Shown one piece after another: positions 16,901-22,363 of a DNA stretch of 37,602 nt. Each line of letters opens with the position of its first letter. The stretch's first letter is position 1. The translations under genes were made by a program, and so were the position numbers. The DNA is from Kitasatospora sp. MBT63 (lineage in GTDB: Bacteria > Actinomycetota > Actinomycetes > Streptomycetales > Streptomycetaceae). The stretch is from positions 2,972-40,573 of the forward strand of contig NZ_JAIZ01000669.1 of assembly GCF_000710465.2 (NCBI RefSeq), written 5' to 3'. The notes under the pieces were generated by a model that worked only from the letters and a program-made list of their open reading frames with translations, searched no databases and had not been told where the DNA came from.

Positions 16901-17731
16901 CTGCCCCTGGCCCGGGGCGAGCGGGGAGAGCAGCTGGCGCAGGCTCTGCGCGGCGTAGAAGGTGCCGGGGCCGTCCGCGCCCGCCAGCACCACCGCGCCG
17001 TACGTGCCGCCCCCGGCGGCGGGCAGCTGCCCGGCCGCCAGGACGTAACCGCCGGCCGGCAGGCCCGAGCTGTCCTGGCCGGCGCCGCCGGCGGCGGCCA
17101 GGTCGTGCAGGATCCGGTCCGCCTGGGCGCCCGCACCGCCCACGTACACCACCAGCGAACCGGCGGCGGGCGACGGTGCCTCCGGCATCGGCGTCACGTC
17201 GGCGGCCCCGGCGGTGCCCAGTACCTGCCGGACCACGTCGAGCGCCGCCGGGTCCGCGCCGTCACCGGTCACCAGACTGACGGCCTGCGGTACCGAGACG
17301 GGCCGGCCGGCGGACTTGAGCTGCTGCGGGCGCGGGTACACCTGCGGGTCGGCGATCGAGCCGAGCGGGGTGACCTCGGCGGGCGCGCTGGCCACCCGCT
17401 GGTCGCCGGGCGGGGCGGCGTACCCGGGCGGCGCGGTGATCAGCAGGCCGCCGACCACGGCGGCGGCCGAGAGCGTCGCGGCCAGCTGCAGGGTGCTGCT
17501 GCGGCGGCCGGCCCGGCGCTCCGCGCGCACCGAGGCGAGCAGCGGGGCGGTGCCCTTGATGTCGGCGATGAACCGGTCGGCGGCCCTGGGGGCCAGCTGG
17601 CGGGCGGTCCGGGCGGCCGTCCTGCGGGCGGCCAGCGCGGCCGGGTGCCACAGCACCTCGCGCAGGGCCGGGCTGTGCTCGATCCGGTGCCTCAGCCGCC
17701 GTCCCGCCGCCTCAGAAACGCGCGCCTGCAC
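13967..17731 (-). CDS. Secreted GH84-like beta-N-acetylglucosaminidase with discoidin-type (F5/8, CBM32-like) domains
   Basis: 1254 residues. From the N terminus: about 77 mostly basic residues; a hydrophobic export segment (about 81-100) ending near PPGYAAPPG; a GH20b-like domain (about 125-270); a GH84 barrel (about 285-600); a helical region; two F5/8-like beta domains (about 745-890 and 895-1010); an Ig-like segment (about 1015-1120); and a last F5/8 domain (about 1125-1254). GH84 marks include GFPGIAVRDWPSGAPVRGT, VLVAWSGGAAIP and VTMDNYPVNDSTPERL. The family normally has adjacent Asp-Asp; here the site reads FQLQFLDASYDEWHC, only one of the two. GTG at 17731 has GAGGAGG 5-6 nt upstream, but a shorter start at an internal GTG near residue 68 would give a classic signal peptide. 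It likely acts outside the cell on GlcNAc-containing glycans or glycoproteins. Confidence 0.82.
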   Translation of the reverse strand: MQARVSEAAGRRLRHRIEHSPALREVLWHPAALAARRTAARTARQLAPRAADRFIADIKGTAPLLASVRAERRAGRRSSTLQLAATLSAAAVVGGLLITAPPGYAAPPGDQRVASAPAEVTPLGSIADPQVYPRPQQLKSAGRPVSVPQAVSLVTGDGADPAALDVVRQVLGTAGAADVTPMPEAPSPAAGSLVVYVGGAGAQADRILHDLAAAGGAGQDSSGLPAGGYVLAAGQLPAAGGGTYGAVVLAGADGPGTFYAAQSLRQLLSPLAPGQGQGEGAKGFPGIAVRDWPSGAPVRGTAESFYGTPWTAAERLAQIDFLGRTKQNFFLYAPGGDPYRLSRWREAYPAAQAQELAELAARARANHVTLGYAIDPGQSFCYSSGKDVDALLAKLESLRRLGFRSFQLQFLDASYDEWHCGADRKLFGTGPAAAAKAQAGLVGKVRERLSKQPEMAPLSVMPTEYQRQGATPYRSALAAALPVDVLVAWSGGAAIPAKVAGSQLDDTAALFSRPLVTMDNYPVNDSTPERLYLGAYTGRDAAVAKRSAVLLTAAMSQPVASRLPLATAADFGWQPDGYQPLDSWRAALHALAADPAELAALTALAGNSSSSPLSREESGYLAPLLERFWAVLEPTGGTPPDLAKLTEAAGPLRDAFATMTSAPQVLSGDAIGPETGPWLAKLSAYGQAGQAAVDMLVAQRGGDGNAAWDDRIRLRSLREQLDASPVTIGGSVLDGFLERAVLSADTWSGITAGGATATTTFGSAHDHVPGLMTDGDAATFYWSAGPPTAGDTVGLDLGTARPVGRVTVLMGSWGDGPDAAAAAGDYLHDAVLEYSTGSGGWRQLARVHNQQSISVDAPAGTVAKAVRLRATAGQKTAVAIREFTVAAPGDSPASVSAPPAAPGSSPAAVLDGDPDTAWRAAGAPNSATTPLTVELGAARPLDRVTVLTDPTVRAAATAEVRRPDGSWVAIGAVKPGYNELPGGGGPAEAIRLVWEPGGEAPVVNQIIPWYADVPAARLSLSAATLDVVAGQAAPAQTKAVLEAGRPEGAAGQLKAEVPAVAQGLTVTPAGAVTVPRGAKVGSPVLVTAAATTPSGTYQVPITFTVGTLTVRQVLQVHVVPPTGGPDLARTATASSSGDASASQPASAVTDGDPKTRWSAKAADDAWVQIKLPQKVRLGSAVLHWQEAYASAYRLETSPDGVTWTTVAAVDDSTGGTETVRFDAPDTQYLRVQGVSRATAYGYSLWGVEAYAVTP

Positions 17732-17898
17732 AGGAGCCTCCTCGCACCGAAAGCGCAGCTCACCGACCGCCGCCGCGGATCACCGAACTGCCGCACCACT
17801 CTGACCCGCCTCGGCGGCCCAGCCCACCAGCTACCTCGTCCGGTGTCAACGCCGTTGGCTCCATTGCGAGGAATGTCGGGATTGTCGTCGACCCGGCC

Positions 17899-17922
17899 CT
17901 GACGGACCCGCTGACGGACCCG
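17899..17922 (+). repeat. Tandem 12-bp direct repeat
   Basis: CTGACGGACCCG is repeated twice head to tail, and CTGACGGA recurs at 17949-17956, touching the start codon of the next gene. Function unknown; it could be an activator site or a replication-slippage duplication. Confidence 0.6.
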
Positions 17923-17955
17923 TGTCCGAGGGGCCATAGTTACCGTCACTGACGG

Positions 17956-19029
17956 ATGTTCACGACCGGCGTGGACACCGGACCTCCCGGTGGACGGTGC
18001 AACGCGATGGGTCGACGGGTCCACCGGGCCGCCTACGCGCGCAGCCGCGCCCTGCCGGGCGTCCCGTCCGGCTCCGCCGGGCCGGCGCTCGCCGCCCTGG
18101 TCCCCGCGCCCGTCTGGTTCGGCCGGATCTCCGTCGTACTGGCGGCCGTACTCGGCGCGGCGACGGCCGCCCTGCTGGTGCGGGCCCGCACGGCGCTGCG
18201 GATCGGTCCGGCCGGTCTGGTGCTCGCCCTCCCGGGCGCCCGCTCGGCCGCCGGTCGGATGACACTGCCGTGGCGGTACATCAGGTCGCTGTCCTTCCAG
18301 GAGATCGGGCTCTCGGGCGTCCGGGTCCCGTTCCTGACCGTCGGGTTCGCGGCCGGGGACGCCACCGCCCCGCCCGACCTCGACCTCGGCTCCGCGGACG
18401 GGATCGCTCTGGCCGGCCTCCCGGTGCGGGGCTGGGCGCCCGACCTCGGCCGTGTCTCGGCCCTGCTGGCCGTGTACGCGCCCGGGCTGGAGCTCCGCGG
18501 GCCGGTACCGGCGGAGGTCCGCCGCCAGGAGGAGCGGCGGGCGGTCGACGCGAGCGACCGGGCGTCCCACCCCTTGGGGGCCGACGTCGCGGGGGTCGCC
18601 CGGTTCGGCTGGGATTACCTCGGCGGAGCCGTCGCGTGGGTCCTGCTGGCCCTGGTGTTCTTCGGCCTGGCCCGGCCGGACCTCTCGGCCCGCTTCGGCC
18701 AGGGGCGGCCGGGCATCTGGACGGTCACCGGCAGCCGCTGCGGTGCCAACGGGAGCTGCCACACCTGGGGCGACTTCGCGAGCACCGACGGCGGGCCGAC
18801 CCGCGGCCACCTCGCCCTGCGGGGCGCGCCCGGTCCGCTACCCCCGGGGCAGCGGTACGCGGCCGTCGACGTCGGCGCGCCCGAGCAGGTCTACCCGCCC
18901 GGGGGCGGTGACGGCTGGCTGAGGAGCGGCGGGCTGACGGTCCTGCTCGCCGCCGTCCTCACCGCCTGGCTGTGGACGGTCCCCGTCCGGGCGGCGAAGC
19001 GTTTCCCGGCCGGCACCCCGTCCGGCTGA
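17956..19029 (+). CDS. Membrane protein with PH-like cytoplasmic region, function unknown
   Basis: 357 residues with three predicted membrane helices: near 52-75 (PVWFGRISVVLAAVLGAATA), 221-239 (YLGGAVAWVLLALVFFGLA) and 325-344. Between the first two is a cytoplasmic beta-rich region (TALRIGPAGLVLALPG, WRYIRSLSFQEIG, RVPFLTVGF) like a bacterial PH domain. Between the last two is an exposed loop with two cysteines, Cys262 and Cys268 (SRCGANGSCHTW), able to form a disulphide. The start is uncertain: ATG 17956 follows CATAGTTACC closely and has no ribosome site, and ATG 18007 is an alternative. It leads a three-gene unit. I do not recognise a named family. Confidence 0.65.
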   Translation: MFTTGVDTGPPGGRCNAMGRRVHRAAYARSRALPGVPSGSAGPALAALVPAPVWFGRISVVLAAVLGAATAALLVRARTALRIGPAGLVLALPGARSAAGRMTLPWRYIRSLSFQEIGLSGVRVPFLTVGFAAGDATAPPDLDLGSADGIALAGLPVRGWAPDLGRVSALLAVYAPGLELRGPVPAEVRRQEERRAVDASDRASHPLGADVAGVARFGWDYLGGAVAWVLLALVFFGLARPDLSARFGQGRPGIWTVTGSRCGANGSCHTWGDFASTDGGPTRGHLALRGAPGPLPPGQRYAAVDVGAPEQVYPPGGGDGWLRSGGLTVLLAAVLTAWLWTVPVRAAKRFPAGTPSG

Positions 19030-19055
19030 CCCGTCGATCACAAGGAGCAGGTCCG

Positions 19056-19520
19056 GTGGATTCCGGCGCATTGGTGTTCACGCAGTCCTGCGGCCACCGG
19101 CTGCGGATCCTCGGTCTCTCACTCGCGGCCGGAGCCGTCGTGGCCCTGATCGGGTACGCGGTCCCGGCCGGTCGGGGAGCCGCCGCCGCGGCCGTGGCAC
19201 TGCTGTGCGGCGTGGCCGCCCAGGCCGGGGTGTGGATGTACAACACGGGTTCGACGTCGCTCGATCCGGGTGGCGTCCGGATGAGCCAGGGAGGCCTGGT
19301 GCGGCGCTCCGTGGCCTGGGACCAGGTCGGGTCGATCGACGTGCAGGAGTCCGCCCATCCGGGCTTCGGCGTCATCAGGACGGTACGGCTGCGCACCCTC
19401 GACGGACGCGACCTGCGGCTGCCGCCGCTGGAGGACGGGATCCGGCGCAGCGATCCCTCCTTCGACGACAAGTACGCCGCGATGGTGCGGTACTGGCAGT
19501 CGGTCAGGCCGGGATCCTGA
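19056..19520 (+). CDS. Small membrane protein with PH-like C-terminal region, function unknown
   Basis: 154 residues. Two hydrophobic helices (LRILGLSLAAGAVVALIGYA, then AAAAAVALLCGVAAQAGVWM) are followed by a cytoplasmic beta-rich part: STSLDPGGVRMSQGGLVRRS, VAWDQVGSIDVQES, VIRTVRLRTLDGRDLRLPPL, and a final helix. The pattern (ligand-like loop, Trp before the next strand, C-terminal helix) matches bacterial PH-like domains such as those in the gene just upstream. GTG at 19056 has AAGGAG 8 nt upstream and lies 26 nt after the previous stop, so they are probably one operon. Function unknown. Confidence 0.75.
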   Translation: MDSGALVFTQSCGHRLRILGLSLAAGAVVALIGYAVPAGRGAAAAAVALLCGVAAQAGVWMYNTGSTSLDPGGVRMSQGGLVRRSVAWDQVGSIDVQESAHPGFGVIRTVRLRTLDGRDLRLPPLEDGIRRSDPSFDDKYAAMVRYWQSVRPGS

Positions 19521-19539
19521 CCGCGGAAGGAGAGGGAAC

Positions 19540-19698
19540 ATGATGTCCGAACCCGGGTCGGGCTCCGGGCGGCTGCTGGTGTTCCTCGGCCGGGTGCTGC
19601 CCGCCCGCAGGGCCACCGTGCGCACGCTCAGGCTGGTGGGTGCCGGCTGGACGGTCATCGGCGTGGTGTTCACCGTGCTTGCCCTGCTAAGCCGCTGA
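19540..19698 (+). CDS. 52-residue single-pass membrane peptide, function unknown
   Basis: This short frame starts MMSEPGSGSGRLLVFLGRVL, has a basic segment (PARRATVRTLR) and ends in one hydrophobic helix (LVGAGWTVIGVVFTVLALLS). The leader holds GGAAGGAGAGGG, a good ribosome site, and the frame begins 19 nt after the preceding stop. Spacing, ribosome site and a sensible membrane peptide argue for a real third gene of the operon. An ATG three bases later could also serve as start. Basic residues just before the helix suggest a cytoplasmic N terminus. Confidence 0.6.
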   Translation: MMSEPGSGSGRLLVFLGRVLPARRATVRTLRLVGAGWTVIGVVFTVLALLSR

Positions 19699-19716
19699 CG
19701 ACGGGTCACCTTTCTT

Positions 19717-19734
19717 CGGGGCGCCGTCGCCCCG
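19717..19734 (+). terminator. Short hairpin after the three-gene membrane operon
   Basis: CGGGGCG pairs with CGCCCCG around CCGT, 18 nt beyond the last stop. It is a modest stem; read-through to malQ is possible. Confidence 0.45.
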
Positions 19735-19822
19735 TGTCGGTCGGGGTCGCGGGCCCCCGGTGCGGGTAGGACTGTGGCTGTCCGCAGCATCGGGTGCCCT
19801 TCAGACCTGTGGGAGCCGCAGA

Positions 19823-21955
19823 GTGGCAGCATTCCTGGACCGTGACGAGACCGGTGGCAACGGGCAGCAGGTGCCCGCCGAGGACAGTCCGGCGCCGCCG
19901 CCGGAGCTGGTCGCGCTGGCGCACGCGTACGGGGTGGACAGTACCTACGACCCGGGCAGCGGGCCGGTCCCGGTGGCGCCGGACACCCTGGTCGCGGTGC
20001 TGGCCGCGCTCGGCGTGGACGCCGCCACCCCCGAGTCGGTCGGGGCGGAGCTGGAGCGGCACCGGGCCGCGCAGGCCGCCCGCCTGCTGCCGCCGTGCAT
20101 CGTGGCGCGGGCCGGCCGCCGTACCGCGCTGGACGTGCCGGCCGGCGTCCGCCTGAGCATCGAGCTGGAGGACGGCGGCACCTGGACCCTGCCCACCGGC
20201 CACTCGCACTGGCTGCCGGCCGACCTCCCGCTCGGCCGCCACCGGCTGACCGCCCGGCTGGGGGAGCGCGAGGGCGCCGCCGCGCTGATCGTGGCGCCGC
20301 AGAAGGTCCCGGAGCCGTCCGGCCGCAGCTGGGGCTTCCTGGCCCAGCTCTACTCGGTGCTGTCCGAGCGCTCCTGGGGGATGGGCGACCTGGGCGACCT
20401 GGCCGAGCTCGCCCAGTGGGCGGGCAACGAGCTGGGCGCCGGCTTCGTCCAGATCAACCCGCTGCACGCGGGCCTGCCCGGGGCCCCTTCGGACCCGTCG
20501 CCGTACCGCCCGTCCTCGCGCCGCTTCGCCGACCCGGTGCACCTGCGGATCGAGGCGGTGCCCGAGTACGCGTACGCCGAGCTCGGCGACCTCCCGCGCC
20601 GGGCGGCCGCGCTGCGCGGGGAGGTGCTGCGGCACGACGGCCTGATCGACCGGGACGCGGTCTGGGCGCTCAAGCGCCAGGCGCTGGAGATCCTGCACAC
20701 CGTCCCGCGGGGCGTCGGCCGCGAGGCGGCGTACCGGGCGTTCGTCGCCCGCGAGGGCGAGTGGCTGGAGCAGTACGCCACCTGGTGCGCGCTGGCCGAG
20801 GTGCACGGCAGCGACCGGCACCGCTGGCCGAAGGGCCTGCGCCACCCCGGCAGCCCCCAGGTGGTCAGGGCCGCACAGGAGTTGGCGCCGTCGGTGGAGT
20901 TCCACCGCTGGCTGGCCTGGCTGGTGGACGAGCAGCTCGGCCTGGCCCAGCAGGCGGCCGAGCGGGCCGGGATGGCGGTCGGCCTGATCCACGACCTGGC
21001 GGTCGGCGTGCACCCGGACGGCGCGGACGCCTGGGCGCTGCAGGACGTGCTGGCCGAGGGCATCTCGGTGGGCGCCCCGCCGGACGCCTTCAACGCGCAC
21101 GGTCAGGACTGGGGCCTGCCGCCCTGGCGCCCGGACGCGCTCGCGGAGGCCGGCTACGCCCCGTACGCCGAACTGCTGCGGGCGGCGGCCCGGCACGCGG
21201 GGGCGATCCGGATCGACCACGTGATGGGCCTGTTCCGGCTCTGGTGGGTGCCGGCCGGGCACCCGCCGACCCGGGGCGCGTACGTGCGCTACGACGCGGA
21301 GGCGATGCTCGGCGTGCTGGCGCTGGAGGCGCACCGCGCGGGGACGGCGGTGATCGGCGAGGACCTGGGCACGGTCGAGCTGGGGGTGCGCGAGGAGCTG
21401 ACGGCCCGCGGCATCCTCGGGACCTCCGTCCTGTGGTTCGAGCGCGACTGGCAGGACAAGGGCGCGATCCTGCCGCCGGAGCGCTGGCGGTCGGGCTGCC
21501 TGGCCACCCTGACCACCCATGACCTGCCGAGCACCGCCGCCCGGCTGACCGGCGAGCACGTCGAGCTGCGGCACCGGCTCGGGCTGCTGGCCCGTCCGCT
21601 CGGCGAGGAACAGGCCGAGGCGGCGGCCGAGCTGACCGAGTGGCACGCCGAGCTGATCCGGGCCGGGCTGATCGGCGCCGGCGAGGACCTGACCCCGGAG
21701 GCGCTGTACGGCTTCCTGCTCGCCACCCCGGCCGACCTGGTCGGGGTGTGGCTGCCGGACACGGTCGGCGACCCGCGCCCGCAGAACCTGCCCGGCACCT
21801 GGGACCAGTACCCGAACTGGCGGCTGCCGGTGGCGGACGCCTCCGGCTGCCCGGTCACCCTGGAACAGCTGGCCGCCGCGCCCGGTACCGCGCGGCTGGC
21901 GGCGCTGGCGCCTCGGCACTCCGGAAGGCGGACCCCGGCGCGCGGGGCCCGGTAG
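19823..21955 (+). CDS. malQ: 4-alpha-glucanotransferase (amylomaltase), GH77
   Basis: 710 residues, usual size for actinobacterial MalQ with an N-terminal extra domain (about 1-150) before the GH77 barrel. Catalytic parts are visible: nucleophile Asp in IRIDHVMGLFRLWWVP (about 466), acid/base Glu in VIGEDLGTV (about 513) and transition-state Asp in TLTTHDLPSTAARLTG (about 566). YSVLSERSWGMGDLGDLAEL near the barrel entrance and FVQINPLHA are also family-typical. It transfers maltooligosaccharide pieces between glucans in cytoplasmic maltodextrin and glycogen metabolism. GTG at 19823 was chosen because GGGAG lies 7 nt upstream; the frame is open further upstream without a comparable site. Confidence 0.95.
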   Translation: MAAFLDRDETGGNGQQVPAEDSPAPPPELVALAHAYGVDSTYDPGSGPVPVAPDTLVAVLAALGVDAATPESVGAELERHRAAQAARLLPPCIVARAGRRTALDVPAGVRLSIELEDGGTWTLPTGHSHWLPADLPLGRHRLTARLGEREGAAALIVAPQKVPEPSGRSWGFLAQLYSVLSERSWGMGDLGDLAELAQWAGNELGAGFVQINPLHAGLPGAPSDPSPYRPSSRRFADPVHLRIEAVPEYAYAELGDLPRRAAALRGEVLRHDGLIDRDAVWALKRQALEILHTVPRGVGREAAYRAFVAREGEWLEQYATWCALAEVHGSDRHRWPKGLRHPGSPQVVRAAQELAPSVEFHRWLAWLVDEQLGLAQQAAERAGMAVGLIHDLAVGVHPDGADAWALQDVLAEGISVGAPPDAFNAHGQDWGLPPWRPDALAEAGYAPYAELLRAAARHAGAIRIDHVMGLFRLWWVPAGHPPTRGAYVRYDAEAMLGVLALEAHRAGTAVIGEDLGTVELGVREELTARGILGTSVLWFERDWQDKGAILPPERWRSGCLATLTTHDLPSTAARLTGEHVELRHRLGLLARPLGEEQAEAAAELTEWHAELIRAGLIGAGEDLTPEALYGFLLATPADLVGVWLPDTVGDPRPQNLPGTWDQYPNWRLPVADASGCPVTLEQLAAAPGTARLAALAPRHSGRRTPARGAR

Positions 21956-21963
21956 GCGGCCGG

Positions 21964-21969
21964 TACCTT
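21964..21969 (+). promoter_or_regulatory. Candidate -10 element (TACCTT) before the small exported protein
   Basis: TACCTT fits TAnnnT and ends 7 nt before the in-frame GTG at 21977, the spacing expected for a leaderless message. Weak evidence on its own. Confidence 0.3.
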
Positions 21970-21976
21970 GGGAAAC

Positions 21977-22204
21977 GTGGACAAGAGGAACGCAATGCGC
22001 GCTGGTGCGGTCTCCGCAGCGGCCACGCTGATGATGCTGATGTCGTCGCCCGCCATGGCGCTGGTCCGGGACGACGGTGACGACCCCGGCCAGAGCCTGA
22101 GCGTCGCCCAGACGCTCGGTCTGTTCGTGGCGCTCCCGATCGTGCTCTTCGCGGTGATCGCCGGCCTGTGCCTGCTGCCCACGCTCGGCAAGAACAAGAA
22201 GTAA
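21977..22204 (+). CDS. Small exported single-pass membrane protein, function unknown
   Basis: 75 residues. The N terminus is a signal peptide (MDKRNAMRAGAVSAAATLMM ending near SSPAMA). A short acidic stretch, VRDDGDDPGQSLS, follows, then one membrane helix (GLFVALPIVLFAVIAGLCLL) and a basic tail LGKNKK. This predicts an acidic extracytoplasmic segment with the tail inside. Two starts compete: GTG 21977, leaderless behind TACCTT and giving a better basic n-region, and ATG 21995 with GAGG six bases upstream. It lies 21 nt after malQ and ends before a strong hairpin. I do not recognise a named family. Confidence 0.75.
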   Translation: MDKRNAMRAGAVSAAATLMMLMSSPAMALVRDDGDDPGQSLSVAQTLGLFVALPIVLFAVIAGLCLLPTLGKNKK

Positions 22205-22217
22205 CGGCAGCCGGTAC

Positions 22218-22259
22218 CGACGACCCCCGTCGCCTCCTCGGAGGCGGCGGGGGTCGTCG
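22218..22259 (+). terminator. Terminator of the malQ-side transcription unit
   Basis: A 19-bp stem with one G-U pair, 22218-22236 with 22241-22259 and loop CTCG, starts 13 nt after the small gene stop. Confidence 0.85.
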
Positions 22260-22297
22260 TGTCGTACCGGGCAGGTTCGGGCGGTGTCCCGGATGCT

Positions 22298-22339
22298 GAC
22301 CGGGGTGGGGCCGGACGGTCGTCCGGCCCCACCCCGGTC
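22298..22339 (-). terminator. Terminator of pepN
   Basis: A perfect 19-bp stem, 22298-22316 with 22321-22339 and loop GGTC, lies 24 nt after the pepN stop. With the hairpin next to it, it isolates the two convergent units. Confidence 0.85.
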
Positions 22340-22363
22340 ACTGCTGCGGGGTTCGGCCCCGGG

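Noticed and set aside
13964..17902. A 1312-codon plus-strand frame opposite the GH84-like gene
   Set aside because: It has no domain pattern and is Gly/Arg/Val-rich. The minus strand reads as a coherent secreted glycosidase.
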